This document shows positions 11,630 to 23,295 of a stretch of DNA of 64,000 nucleotides, in pieces. The translations under genes and the position numbers were made by a program. Numbering within the stretch: position 1 is the first letter of the stretch; the number at the start of each line of letters is the position of its first letter. Below the pieces are notes generated by a model. The model was not told the origin of the DNA, searched no databases, and worked only from the letters and a program-made list of their open reading frames with translations. The DNA lies in contig NC_060028.1 in NCBI RefSeq assembly GCF_021134715.1, forward strand, positions 6,842,501 through 6,906,500, read 5' to 3'. This DNA comes from Daphnia pulex (lineage: Eukaryota; Arthropoda; Branchiopoda; Diplostraca; Daphniidae).

Positions 11630-12985
11630 GAATTTTAATCCTGTTATAGTGTTCAGCACAATTTTAATTGCCTCATCAAGCTCAATTTTGTGACGATGTT
11701 AAATTGACCAACGCCTCTTTAATTAACCGTTTGTAATGGTATCCAACATTTAGAGACGATTTGTTACGGTTTAATTCAAAATTTCCGTGATCATCGAAAT
11801 ATATTCAGTGTAGCGCTTACCCGGGAACAAGTAAGCAAACATATTTAAAATCAAAATTTTTAAACATTCTAATTGAATGTCTGCCTGATTAGAACCGGCG
11901 CTGCTGCGAAACACACAATCAAATACCGATCCCAAAATACAAACTCAGTCATTCTCTTTTGAAGAAGAAATAAATGCCGTTCTTTTCCACTTCTATGTTC
12001 CCATTCTCGCCTGTATCAATCTTTTCATTAAAATCTGGAAAGCTGACATAGTAACGTCCATTAATTCGATCTGTGGAAAATGCAAAAGATTCACACCATG
12101 GATGAGCAATTGGGAAGGAAATATCTAAAGTTCGTTAGCGTAAACATGAACATAGAGAGATTACATAGGAATGCATGGTTGAGGGTTTAACGGGGATATT
12201 GGTTCTTGGTAAAGCAACCGTCTTTGAATAGAAAACTTTGTTTTAATGTTTTAACGAAGAGTTTAGCATAAGCCCTTCTTGAACCTTCGATCGCAATCCA
12301 CAAGAGAAAGCAAAAAAAAACCTTATTAATCTGATTGTTGAAATTCGAAAAAAGCAACCTTTCAATCCTTACTTAATTCTATATCATATATCCTAAACTG
12401 GACGAGCTAATTTACGAACCGGGTGGGCAAGTAAACGTGTCTGAGATGACCTTGCAGAAGAGAAGTGTCTTGAATTTGGTCTCACTGCCAAACTATACGG
12501 TGGTTATAATAAAAACACCTCTGATCTTATCTCAAATCTTAGTGTCGTTCACCGTCTCCAAATCAAAACGTATTACGACACAGCTTCAACTCGTCTAAAG
12601 TACATGAATGCTTTCAATAAGATATTGGGAAACCCACACTCAACTAAACAAAGCCAGAAGATCTAATGTACGACGCCCTTATTCTTAACAACCAGACCAC
12701 ATAATGTCCTCATAATGTCCTCATAACATCTAGAGAACCTTGGAACCGGAGTAGACCTGGCCATGGGAATAACTTCTACGCTTGACCTCACGATAGTCTC
12801 CTTGAAAATGGCAACATTGGCCACAATCCGAATCCCATCCCAATCTAGGCTATCCCATATCGACCACACAAGACAACCAGCAACCTGGATTTTAATAGGA
12901 AAAATCAAAAATTTAAACGACTGGAACCAATGCTTCCATAGCACTTTATAAGATCTGATACAGAAGAAAATTCAAATATTATGAT
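11630..12985 (+). mobile_element. Non-LTR retrotransposon remnant, copy 1
   Basis: The frame at about 12480-12660 reads TAKLYGGYNKNTSDLISNL then YYDTASTRLKYMNAFNKILG. A downstream frame (12763-12951) contains TSTLDLTIVS. The pattern TSTLDLTI is typical of the C-terminal end of the AP-type endonuclease of non-LTR retrotransposons. Stops and frameshifts are frequent. The whole block, including its non-coding left side beginning 'gtgttcagcaca', recurs at about 54030-54945, so both are copies of one family. No reverse transcriptase part is visible in either copy. Confidence 0.55.
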
Positions 12986-14536
12986 ATTCCACCATGTTTC
13001 ATGGCCTGAAATTTTAATCAGAATTTTAGATTTCAAATTACAACATTTAAAAAAGAGAAACTTTATTAGCAAACAAGGTATCAAAATAAAAGTCTTAGAA
13101 CGACGCGTAACCCAGCAAAGTTGATAAAATCCATCTCGGTCAAACAATAATTAAAAATTTTTTTAAACAAAAGAAACTGATTTTCCAATGTCAGACGTAA
13201 GTAATTGATTGTATCACCCCTTGATAAACCACTTTAATCAGTAACCAACCGATTATATACCCCTTGATAAGTCTATGCAATCGCTATTTACAACACTTAC
13301 TCCAGAAATTTAGTATTACATCGCCACTTGGTTAGACACTTTAATCGCTAACACCAGACATTAATAGCGGTTGCAATCGCTATAAAGCCCATTGATTTAA
13401 GAAATAGTTATGTAATATATTTGTGGAATGCAGACATTATCCACTGTTACTGTCTTTTTCGAAAGAGCAAGAAACAAACTGCTTGGTAACATACTCTCAT
13501 AGACATAAGACGGTGTTAGGATTCTCTATACGGATAAGTTAAGCAGCTTCCTTCATCAACATACGTTTGTAGGTCGATTAAAAAAATGCGCAAAGAGAAG
13601 ACAAATTTTAAAAATATGAAAATATTGACCAGAAACTAAAAAATAAAAGGGACGATAGGGCCAAAATCTTAAATCAAACTGTAAAAGCCAAATTAATTGA
13701 TCAATTCATTCTGCTGTGATGAGCTATTAGCCCAAAGAGATGATTTTGAGGTAACTATACACGTGTAGAAACATGCAACCCTCTTTGAAATTTCTATTAC
13801 TTGTACCGGAGTGAAGGTCTAATATTAAACTGTCTTCATGAAACAAGTGGATGCATAAAATATTTTTTTAATCAATATGTGTATTCTGGAGTTTCTGGAG
13901 AAGAACCATGCAAACGTCTGTTTCTACTAACAGTAAAAACGAAAATCCATGCATGAACCATCTCGGAGAGCCACTCATTGCAAGTGCCCCGCGTAAAGGG
14001 CTTTTTGAATTCATCAAACAAGATGATGTGGAATCAACAGAGAGGTGACTTGGATTTTTTCGAACGATGAGATAAATGCGGGCCACAGTCATTCCATCCC
14101 AATTGAAAGCAAAATGGATTAAATGTAAAAAGATGGCATCACAACTTTATTGAGCATGGACCCATCGATCACCCGAAGAAAAATCAGCAGCGGATATGGA
14201 ATAAGCTATAGCCCACTCAGCGTTTAAAATGCCGCTGGAAAAAACAACACTCTAAAAAACTACGCATACCGAAACAAGGTAAAAGATCTGGAATCTCCTT
14301 GCAACAACAGACTTCTTCTTTAAAATTTCGAGAAATATGTGTCGAGCAAAGTGGATGAAGTGGACACGGCAAAAAATGTATTGACGTGGATAGAAATCAA
14401 CAAGTTCTTAATAATATACTTGAATAAGGCTTTGCACGCCTTATTCAAAGTGAATTTGATATCTAATATGCGTTCATTCTTGACGATTTTTAAGTGAATT
14501 TTTTGTTGCTTTTAGGTTTAAAGCTTGTGATTTTGA
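12986..14536. other. No gene seen
   Basis: AT-rich spacer. At 13200-13390 short motifs recur loosely (cacctttgataa-like, 'actttaatc', 'caatcgctat'), suggesting a decayed repeat. No coding feature is supported. Confidence 0.4.
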
Positions 14537-15100
14537 ATGGATGAAGATTTTGCAGTCTTGGCTACTCCTCACATTATAAGCTTGGTGGAAGACGCCATAT
14601 TTATTGAAGTCGACGTTACCTTTTCTGGAAAGAAGGCTTTTCCGTATCTGCTTAACATGGTCACTTCCAATCTGCATACAAACGAGCACCAAGTTGCAGC
14701 TCGGATTATAATGACAAAGGTTACAATGGCTGCCAAAAATCCGCCATCCAGAAGGCGCTACGTCTGATGACCAACATTCATATAGAGTTAAATTTTAGTA
14801 CGCATGTAAAAGCGTGTTAAATAGATTTTAGCCTTGCACAACGAGTAGGCCTTGCGGCCACCCATGCTCAAAATGCTGGCGAAGAACGGTGTGAGGAGGT
14901 GTGAGTTTCACTACATGCGAAACCTAAAAAAAGTGGCGATAAATGTGAATTCACCTTCGGATAAAAATTTCTTGCCATACTTACTAAGATTTCCCACCCA
15001 CTCCCAAATTCAAAATTGCAACCAGAAACCCAACTTGCTTTTGATATCCTTTATTACAACAGGAAGTTGCCTGAACAAAAGTGGCCATACGTTTTCCTGA
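14537..15100 (+). pseudogene. MULE-like transposase fragment
   Basis: The frame starting at 14537 contains FIEVDVTFSGKKAFPYLLNM. This matches the layout of the MULE DDE core around the first Asp (D-x-T-F, a short loop, then a hydrophobic strand). A second frame at 14852-15000 contains GVRRCEFHYMRNLKKV, similar to the Cys-x-F-H-x-x-x-N-x-x-K motif further on in the same domain. The two pieces are in the right order but in different frames with stops between, so this copy is dead. A different scrap of the same transposase type lies at 6126-6326 on the other strand. Confidence 0.5.
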
Positions 15101-15170
15101 TTCAGAATAGACAGAAAAACATAGCACTAAAACCTTTGCAGCTGTGAACTAAAAAAAAGAAATTGACAAA

Positions 15171-15641
15171 ATGGTTTCATTCTTCAAATTCACCAAACCC
15201 ACGGACGCGAAGAAGGCGAAAGAGGGATCCGCCTGCTACGGCAGTTCAAAGCCTCGACCTGTTCTGGTTCCTTCTAGTGGTGGAGGCTACGTTGGTGGCG
15301 GATCAAATCAGCAACAAAAAGGATCTTTAGGATATGGAAGCCAGTCAACTGCTCTAATCCAAATTCCAGCGGCTCAATCAGGTGGTAATTACGGTGGGTC
15401 ACAATCTTGTTCTGCCTCTTTCCCGTCTTTCGGGAAGGGGGGGTTCTCTGTAGAGGTTCCAAAATCCAAACTGCAAATGTTAAGTTCTATTTGTAATGCG
15501 GATGGAGGGATTAATTATTTAATTTTTCAAGATGTTCTCAAAGATGGTTGCATTAAGAACATGATGAAAGCATTAAGAAGTTTTCCTGTTATTGATTATA
15601 TTGCAATCTCAAATGAAATAAAGAAATTGCGCGAGATTTAA
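15171..15641 (+). CDS. Hypothetical Gly/Ser/Gln-rich protein
   Basis: The frame runs 156 codons from an ATG in a purine-rich context (ttgacaaaATGG). Residues 1-25 are charged (KFTKPTDAKKAKEG). Residues 35-95 are rich in Gly, Ser, Gln and Tyr with repeats such as GGGYVGGGSNQQQ and GYGSQST, as in disordered or glue/cuticle-like proteins. The last 50 residues change composition and are mixed helical (NMMKALRSFPVIDYIAISN), suggesting a junction with other DNA near 15450. No signal peptide is visible and no family is recognised. It could be a chimera of a gene fragment and repeat sequence; expression is unproven. Confidence 0.3.
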   Translation: MVSFFKFTKPTDAKKAKEGSACYGSSKPRPVLVPSSGGGYVGGGSNQQQKGSLGYGSQSTALIQIPAAQSGGNYGGSQSCSASFPSFGKGGFSVEVPKSKLQMLSSICNADGGINYLIFQDVLKDGCIKNMMKALRSFPVIDYIAISNEIKKLREI

Positions 15642-17744
15642 TATTTTGGTTGATGAGACCACAGAAAGATATGAAGGAAGAATTTAAAAAATATGATATG
15701 GAAAGGAAGTTAAAAAATTACATATTTCCATTCTTAAAAAATATATGGAGGGTTAGACAGATTATCTATCCTCCCTCTAAAAAACCCTCTCAGCTCAGCC
15801 CAGCCAAAAGAGGTAGGAGACTTCACTTTTCTTGGTGGGTCTCCCTGCCGTCTCCTCAGCCCTCTAGCGTTTTTTATACGACAAAATATGTAACGACATC
15901 TAGGGTCGTGACTGAATAAAATTTAAAGGGTATGGGAGAGTGGAGTTGATTTGGACGCGTGATGTGACTTAAGTTGATTTTTGAAACGTTAACGTTATCC
16001 CTTAAGTTAACGGAGCTTTACTTTTTGGTTTTAAGTTAACGCGTTAATTTGTATCGTCTGTTTTATGAAAATTTTCAGGAAGAAAAAAAGAGGAAGAAAA
16101 AAGGAGTGGATGAGTACGCTTGTATACTTACCTCCAATATACTTTATTTTCACCATCTTCTTAATCTGACTAACCAGATTCTCTGCCCAGATATCCACTC
16201 TTTCAACTTTGGTCGACTAGAAATGGGCAACCACCATACCTATTACTAGAAATAGGTGGTTGCCACTTATCCCGTCACCAAAACCACTCCAACATCCTTT
16301 TCGTTTATTCCCAATATTCGTTTGCTCAAAATTTATCATTAAAAATCCATTTCATTTCAATAATTTTTCCACATCATCACTCAAATTGGTTTAAAATCAA
16401 ATCAGTTTATTATGTTCCAGCTGTTCCTTTGAACCGACAATTTGTTTCCGCACATCAAATCTAAAAAAAAATTTATTAACTGAAGAAATCTTCTTTGTCA
16501 TTAAAATTTTTCTTACTGATTATCGATGATTGGTTCATGAACCAAAAGCTTTCAAGAACCAAAGCACGTTGATAAACACTTTTTTCATCTTGGGTATTTT
16601 TAATCAAAAGTCTGAGATGAAAAAATTTGAGAGTTGATGCCGGCCATTGAAGAGTTGGATAATGCTGCCGAAGTTGCTGTTGGCAAAGCTGTTTTCCGAA
16701 GCGTACAGGGACACTAGTAAACACAAAAAATATATAAAAAACAGGATAAATCCGGAATTAAAGCACACTAAAAAAAGGACAAAAGAAATAGAAAGCGTTG
16801 AAAAAAGATAACTCCCATGAGCCAGTATTTGCAACTACCCCTGTGCAGGAAATTTACGCTGGACATGTTCAAATTCTGTAAGTACCAGCCCGTGCAGCTC
16901 TAGGCTGGACCGATAATGAGCTGACATGCATTGATTCACAGCAACGTTTCGTTGGGGTCCTTGAGGTAGGGTTCGAAAGTTGCTCTTAACTTTGGCAAGT
17001 TCCTTGACATAAAAACAAAGAAATAAACAGAATGCTGAAACAAATTATAATCAAGAATCCAACGAAAAATATAAACCTTTTTACATAACCTTTTGTACTT
17101 AATGTAAAAGTGACAAAAAACAAAAACAAAAACAAGATAAAATATCTTGTTTAGAAAGCTACCCTACCAATTTGTGTTGTCTGAGGGAAACAGGGTGGTT
17201 TTTTATGTGGGAAGAGCCAAATCCTAAAGTAACAAAAAATCATCACGAAAGCAAAAAAAAACTTGATAGAAGAATCGGTAAAAGTATCCGTTAATTATTT
17301 GAATCTGTATCAGCTCTTATTGTATCCGTATCAGCTAACAATCAGAATCCGAGTCAGCTATACCCGTATTTTTATCAGAATCCGTGTCCACAGTTATATA
17401 TCCGTATAAATATAATGTTTTAATACATTCTAAGTGTCTTTCTGACATTAAAGGTGCTGTAGTATCATCGTATCTTTATTCCCACTCAAGGAACTTTACT
17501 CCTGACATGATGACTGAAATTGTTTCCAGATCGCTCTGCAATGAGACTCTTGGAACCCTAACCATAAAATATGGATTTCAAAGATGTCTCAAGAGTAATT
17601 TGTCAACATGAGTGTGGACAAATATTGCTTGAAAATGGAGTAGTTCCTCCTTACAAATTATTTGAGGAACTTCCAAGTTCATAATTGGTTGGGGTAATCC
17701 GGCAAAAGTCTACTTATGTTATATTTACACATGAACTACATTGG
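15642..17744. other. No gene seen; repeat-poor spacer with a small hairpin
   Basis: Mostly AT-rich sequence with short open frames and no motif. A hairpin with 10-bp arms (GGCAACCACC at 16226-16235 and its complement at 16255-16264) stands out. 'ttaagttaacg'-type repeats occur at about 15970-16040, and (atcagaatccgt)-like short repeats at 17280-17390. Confidence 0.45.
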
Positions 17745-17751
17745 ATTGGCG

Positions 17752-17935
17752 GTGATTTAGGACTAAACCAAATAGGACTAGTAGAAATAGGACTACGATT
17801 TAGGACTAAGTAGAAATAGGACTGGTCGAAATAGGACTACATTTTGCAACTCAATAGTGCCAGTCCTATTTCTCCTTACGAGCAGTCCTATTTCTACCAT
17901 CCACTAGTCCTATTTCTACCTGTCCTATTTCAACA
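17752..17935. repeat. Subterminal array of AGTCCTATTTC / GAAATAGGACT units (left arm)
   Basis: Roughly six copies in one orientation are followed by four in the other, spaced 15-25 bp. The mirror array is at about 19540-19720. Such clusters near transposon ends often bind transposase; this role is an inference. Confidence 0.75.
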
Positions 17936-18365
17936 GACAAAAGATCTGGCATCCTTGTCGGATTTGCCAAAAGACGAATGAACCGTAGATCCGGCACCGT
18001 TCATATACTATTCAGCCAATTAAACTATGTTAGTAATAGTCCAGTTCGTTTTTCATTTGTAACTTGTATATTTCAAAACTTTTTTAATTTTTTTTTTAAT
18101 AAAAAGGTTGAATACAATCATGTTAATAAAGCCCATTTGTTAGAAATATCAATTTGATATGCAATTTAAGGTTTATTCGGAAATAAGATATTGTGTTAAA
18201 AGTTTCGATTTTTACGGGACTGACGCGCAGCCCAAGCCGGCCAGAAGGGGGGTCGGACGGGGGGGATTGCACGTACCCATGGGAGAGGGGTAAGAGAAGG
18301 GGGGTTTACCTGGGCCATACCATACGGAACCATCTTTTCCCTATTGCTAAAACGTCAACGGTGAT

Positions 18366-18435
18366 ATATGGTTAGCAATCCGTTCTATCATACCAATTGA
18401 TTGAGGATCGAAGTTCGATTCTCGGTCAAGGCGAG
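18366..18435 (+). ncRNA. tRNA-like / SINE-like Pol III promoter module (left arm copy)
   Basis: TGGTTAGCAATCCG resembles a tRNA A box (D-arm) and, about 45 bp later, AGTTCGATTCT resembles a B box (T-arm). The spacing fits Pol III internal promoters. I could not fold a good cloverleaf: the T-stem is imperfect, so it is not called as a tRNA. An inverted copy lies at 19037-19107. Confidence 0.35.
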
Positions 18436-19036
18436 ATAAATGAAAATTTAATTTTGAAAATTTTAAATCACAACAGCTTCAGGTACTGTAATATCAATCG
18501 ATCACATATTGCATTATATAAATCAATATCTATGGTAATGAATAGCAAATATAATAGAAAAAAAACTCAAATTGACGAAACTAAAATGGAGTCTACTACT
18601 CCTGCAAAAGGCTCCAATGGCGTCGAAGCTGCAGCAGGTACATCGTCAAAAAACATTTGGATTTCTTCCAGTGAGAGACTAAGTTGGTTCGACATATTTC
18701 CTTGGAGTATTTGCCGTAACTAATCTTGTTACAATTCCGCTTTCCATAAGTAAACTATTTTTGATTTAGAAAACTGCCGTTATGTGTGTGATTGTTGCGT
18801 GATTGCGTGGTTGCTGGAAGCTTTTGGACGATTTTTATTTTTCAAAAATTCGAAACTCAAATTGATTAACAATACACCATTGCTGATTTGAGAGGAAGGA
18901 AATAAATTGTTCAAATGGTAATTTGCTATTCATTACCATAGATATTGATTTATATAATGCAATTTGTGATCGATTGATATTACAGTACCTGAGGCTGTTG
19001 TAATTTAAAATTTTCAAAATTAAATTTTTATTTATC

Positions 19037-19107
19037 TCGCCTTGACTGAGAATCAAACCTCGATCCTCAGTCCGTTGGCATGATAGAACGGATTGCTAAC
19101 CATATAT
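19037..19107 (-). ncRNA. tRNA-like / SINE-like Pol III promoter module (right arm copy)
   Basis: This is the mirror copy of the module in the left arm, with B-box-like GGTTTGATTCT and the same A-box-like TGGTTAGCAATCCG on the minus strand. It differs at several bases, including a CAACGG that could pair with CCGTT as an anticodon-type stem. Confidence 0.35.
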
Positions 19108-19727
19108 CACCGTTGAAGTTTTAGCAATAGGGAAAAGATGGTGCCGTATGGTATGGCCCAGGTAAACCCCCCTTCTCTTACCCCTCTCCCATGGGTACGT
19201 GCAATCCCCCCCGTCCGACCCCCCTTCTGGCCGGCTTGGGCTGCGCGTCAGTCCCGTAAAAATCGAAACTTTTAACACAATATCTTATTTCCGAATAAAC
19301 CTTAAATTGCATATCAAATTGATATTTCTAACAAATGGGCTTTATTAACATGATTGTATTCAACCTTTTTATTAAAAAAAAAGTTAAAAAAGTTTTGAAA
19401 TATACAAGTTACAAATGAAAAACGAACTGGACTATTACTAACATAGTTTAATTGGCTGAATAGTATATGAACGGTGCCGGATTTACGATTCATTCGTCTT
19501 TTAGCAAATCCGACAAGGATGCCAGATCTTTTATCTGTTGAAATAGGATAGGTTGAAATAGGACTAGTGGATGGTAGAAATAGGACTGCTCGTAAGGAGA
19601 AATAGGACTGGCAATAATGAGTTGCAAAATGTAGTCCTATTTCGACCAGTCCTAATTTGACTAGTCCTAAAACGTAGTCCTATTTCTACCAGTCCTATTT
19701 CGTTTCAGTCCTATTTCACCGACTACC

Positions 19728-20748
19728 CTACATTGGTACTCATTGACCAACCAACTAAACTATATTTTTTTTCTGGTTATTCTACTAGCAATGTCTGACA
19801 ATAGAATCGACGACTAGTAATAACAACGAAAAAAAATGGCCTTGTGGCTTGTTGTCCAAAAGAATTGGGATATTTATTTGAATCGTTGACCGGAGCCGTT
19901 CTATTTGATTCTGGAGAATCAATTGTTGTTTTGTTGAAAGTTTTTTTTACCCTTTCCTGAAAGATGTAAAATTATAATTTATTTCTTATAAAATTCTAAG
20001 CTTATTTTTCTTTACTCTTTTCTTACTTTTACATGCAATCTGCAAGAACCCGAGATCGCTCTCTCAAAAACTGAACGACAAATTCCCGGTTGCCCCCCGT
20101 TTTGACACTATTTTTGGCACTTCAATTTCCGCATTTTTGGCATCAAATTTAACCATTTTGGCACCAATTTTGCCATTTTTTACATTAATTATTTGCAAAA
20201 TATTTCAATAAAAACATTTTTTTTGCTATGTTGTCTAAAGCAACAGTGCTACAATTAGAATTCAAGAGTTCTTTGATATATTTGTCCATCAAAAGGTGAA
20301 AATCAGCGTTTTGGTATTCTTCACGGGTGTTTTTGAAAGGTTGTAAGGCTATGTTGCACTGAATGTTGATCTGGTCATTATAGGATCCTGAATTAAATAA
20401 CGCTTTAACTACTGAAGTGAATTCTTGGAATGTGACAGATCATTCATTCTCTGCAAGAAGATGGAATGCAGTTGTTCATGATTTATAAAATTTGTGTTGG
20501 CGCATGCTTTCAGTAAAGCTCTTATTAGCAAAAGATCTTCTTCTTGTGTACTGTAGGGGTCGGGCTTTGGTCGATAACATTAAAATGAGAATGCGCTCGA
20601 CACTTGAGTTCCTCGTTCGTTAACCTGTAAGTGCTTTTCGATCATGTTGTGTAGTATAGCTTTCTGCGCTTTGGTTTCTGGTAAGGTCACAGTAATCTTC
20701 CCGACCATGATGATGACACCTGAAATATAGGCCTATTTCAATTTCTTC
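19728..20748. other. No gene seen
   Basis: AT-rich spacer. On the minus strand at about 20600-20712 a 37-codon frame (starts MVGKITVTLPETKAQKAI) looks protein-like and may be an exon connected with 20749-21123, but I cannot link them. Confidence 0.35.
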
Positions 20749-21123
20749 TCATAAATATGTCTTCGGAAAAAATTCCTGGATAGTCTCCAAATAACTGCAC
20801 AGAAATCTTAGCGAAAATATCAGGCTATCAAAGGTCAGCACTGTATCTTCCTTCTTCAATTGCGATTCAAGCCATTTGCGATCCTGAAATAATTTTTCCA
20901 TCTCGCCTACGATCGCCAACACTAAGTCTAGGTGTTTCAACGGAGCGCAATTGGCTAGATGTTCGAGAAGTAGTTCAAAGAAGAAAAGGATGATGGCATA
21001 AACCCTGGCATAATGAAGTTCTCGTGTGTCCCAATTCTTGAGAACAAATGTATCTACCCTAGTGGCACACGATGGCCTGTGGATGTCCACCCTTGGTTTT
21101 GTGTTGATCCCAATAGATGACAT
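20749..21123 (-). CDS. Hypothetical 124-aa helical protein
   Basis: An uninterrupted frame of 124 codons. Residues 40-60 are hydrophobic (YAIILFFFELLLEHLANC) and residues 60-124 are leucine-rich helices (LDLVLAIVGEMEKLFQD, DSLIFSLRFLCSYL). No family is recognised. It lies about 375 bp beyond the 3' end of the decayed DUF4806-type gene, on the same strand. It could be part of the same transposon or an unrelated repeat-borne protein. Confidence 0.3.
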   Translation of the reverse strand: MSSIGINTKPRVDIHRPSCATRVDTFVLKNWDTRELHYARVYAIILFFFELLLEHLANCAPLKHLDLVLAIVGEMEKLFQDRKWLESQLKKEDTVLTFDSLIFSLRFLCSYLETIQEFFPKTYL

Positions 21124-21499
21124 CTGGATGTATTGTGGACGTCTTAATTACCGTTCCATACCAAGTCACTGAGATGTCTTACAGACGAATTTTTCTATTT
21201 ACCAGAGACGTCTTATAAATAACCCCACGACGTCTTAAAAATAACCCCGGGACTCGTTTTATGAGGTAATTGTTGCCCTAAAATTTACTTATCGAACTAG
21301 AATATCCCCTCCTCTTTCCTACATGCATATATTAAAATAAAAATTTAGTTTTATTCGAGTTCGACTATTGTGTGTATTGCTGATAAACGGTACAAAAACA
21401 GAGACATAAATACAATAAATTAAAGTAAGGTTTCTCAGTTTTTGAACAATAAATTCGTCACACATAAAATAGTCGAATGTTGATTTCCACTAATTACTT

Positions 21500-23295
21500 C
21501 TAGTAGTTATTACTTTCAACATTATCGTAACTGTGATCCAAGGGATGACGTGCACCGGCTGCAACATCAGCAGCATGTGCAACCATAGCTGCTTCCTCTT
21601 TCTCAGCTCTGGCTGCAGTTTGCTTGACGCGCGCTGGGGCGTGTCGGAGAAAATCCTTGGAGCCCTTCTCCATTTCAAACTTTGAAGCTTGTGGGAATCG
21701 CCGGTTGACAGCAACTAAAATTTAAATGCATCATTATTAAGGCTTCAGATTAAAAAATAAACTATTAAACAGAGTAGTATTAATTACGGTGAATTAGTTT
21801 TTGGCTTTCTGAATTGCCAAATTTTCCTTTTGCTACACCTTCCCGAGCTAATCCGTTCCAGTTCAAATCTCCAGCCATAGAATTAGTGAATAGTGCACCC
21901 ATGCAACGAGTCATCATATTAGCAGCAGTTTTCCCATGAATAAAATTGAAGTAAGCCAGCTGTAAATTACAAACGGAAAAGTTAAAGATTATTGTTGTAA
22001 ATGAAGTACAAAGTTATTACCAGTTTGTCTCGAACTTTGTTCTCTACACCTGGAGTAAATGCTAAAGTCCTGTTGAGTCTCTGGAATTGCATGTAGTCGT
22101 TGATCGGCAATCATTCTGGCATTTGGTCAATTGTTGCATCAGCTGATGACGCTTGTTGGTTCAGAATTAATACGTCAATTTGAGTTTGTTGCTTTGTTAA
22201 CATGTTTATCAGCACTGATTGAAACTGATCCCCTCGATTTGAAGATGGCCGTTGGAGCAAGGAGCTAACCTGAACCGGGGAAGGAACACTGACAGTAAGT
22301 GGAGCGGTAGGACCGAATACCGGTTGTGTAACAGAGGGATTTCTATTAGCAGTAGGATTTCTACTAGTAGCGGGATTGTGGCTGGGACGCATCAATGGAG
22401 GGCACTCGTTAGCTGTAAGCTTAGACCTTTTGTGACGCACAGGATTCGCGGAAGGATTAGCAACATGGCACAATTTGTCATGCAACGGCATGCCAGCGAA
22501 GAGAGAAGATTGGGTTTGTTGCGGCTGTGTTTTGTCCACATTCTTTCTGGTTGCTGGAATGTGAAAAAAGGACAAATATTAATTAAGAGAACTGAAATTA
22601 AAACAATAAAATTTAGACCTCTACTACTAGTTGATTCCAATGATCCATTAATAACCCCAGTAAGAGCCTCTATAAAGACGGGGAGAGCCCGGAAATGATA
22701 GATGGAGCAGAGGGCATTGGAATATTAGGTAACTGCAGATAGTGTCTGGCAGAATAACTTCGATTGATTCTACTAGCTGCTGATTTTGAAGCAGCTTCTG
22801 CTTCTTCATCAGATTCCGATGCACTAGATGACTCATTTGAGCTTAGAGTTGGTGAGTATCTTTCTGTTGGTCTTCTGGCTCTTTTCAAGGGAATTTTTCC
22901 TGTTTCTTCGGCAGCTGATTGTTCACTCAATTCCACATTTCTTGAGTTGAAAAATAGTTCGGCATTTTCTAAGGTTTCTGTAAGGAAGGATAAATAAACT
23001 ATCAGTAAATTTTAAGCGAATAAGATTGACTTACACAATTGTGTGTTTTGATTTCTAACTTACCAAAGGACTTGCGAACTTTACAGAAATAACGAATCCA
23101 AATTGATGATGGCTTTGTGTTCAAACGCAGCAGCTTTTGAAGCTTTACATGTGATGTAACCTTCATGGAAGTCGGTGGCCAAAGGCATGCAAACCCATCA
23201 TCTAACAACCAGAGATCATGAACAATACAGACTTCTTTCGTAGAGCCTGCTATCCATAAGTCAGCTATGTGAAATGAATTGTATACTCCGGCCAT
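21500..23295 (-). pseudogene. DUF4806-type transposon accessory gene, five exons, with two lesions
   Basis: Exons read on the minus strand: 23295-23064, 22977-22619, 22553-22021, 21959-21788, 21714-21500, all with GT/AG borders and consistent phases. Exon 1 has the family's N-terminal layout: a strand (KEVCIVHDLWL), then CLWPP, then WIRYFCKVRKSF. Exon 2 is acidic and Ser-rich with a basic patch (KRARRPTERYSP). Exon 3 is Asn/Pro/Gln-rich. Exons 3-5 give the C-terminal domain (LPINDYMQFQRLNRTLAF, then MTRCMGALFTNSM). Lesions are a frameshift near 22680-22690 in exon 2 and an in-frame TGA at about 22111-22113 in exon 3. The architecture matches the intact gene at 39664-41759. Proteins of this type commonly accompany tnp2-like transposases in arthropod genomes (recalled, not searched). 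Confidence 0.7.

Larger units (their letters stand above)
17745..19727. mobile_element. Foldback (long-TIR) transposon with a 9-bp target duplication
   Basis: The arms at 17745-18550 and 18921-19727 are inverted copies of each other over about 806 bp, with only scattered differences, around a 370-bp unique centre. CTACATTGG is present directly outside both ends (17736-17744 and 19728-19736). A 9-bp duplication is typical of Mutator-like elements. The outer 180 bp of each arm hold repeated AAATAGGACT units in both orientations. No transposase is encoded. The centre contains an open frame with MESTTPAKGSNGVEAAAGTS that may be a captured host fragment. It should be non-autonomous, mobilised in trans by a MULE transposase. 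Confidence 0.85.

Noticed and set aside
13200-13390. CRISPR-like or satellite array
   Set aside because: Short motifs recur loosely without regular spacing or identical repeats.
18193-18375. 60-codon frame present in both foldback arms (plus 18193-18375, minus 19096-19278)
   Set aside because: It is duplicated because the DNA is an inverted repeat. Low-complexity Gly/Arg composition, with no evidence of coding.
18366-18435. Functional tRNA gene
   Set aside because: A and B boxes are present but the T-stem and acceptor stem do not pair well; listed only as a tRNA-like module.
22252-22698. 148-codon plus-strand frame
   Set aside because: Antisense to exons 2-3 of the DUF4806-type pseudogene, whose minus-strand reading has splice sites and family motifs.
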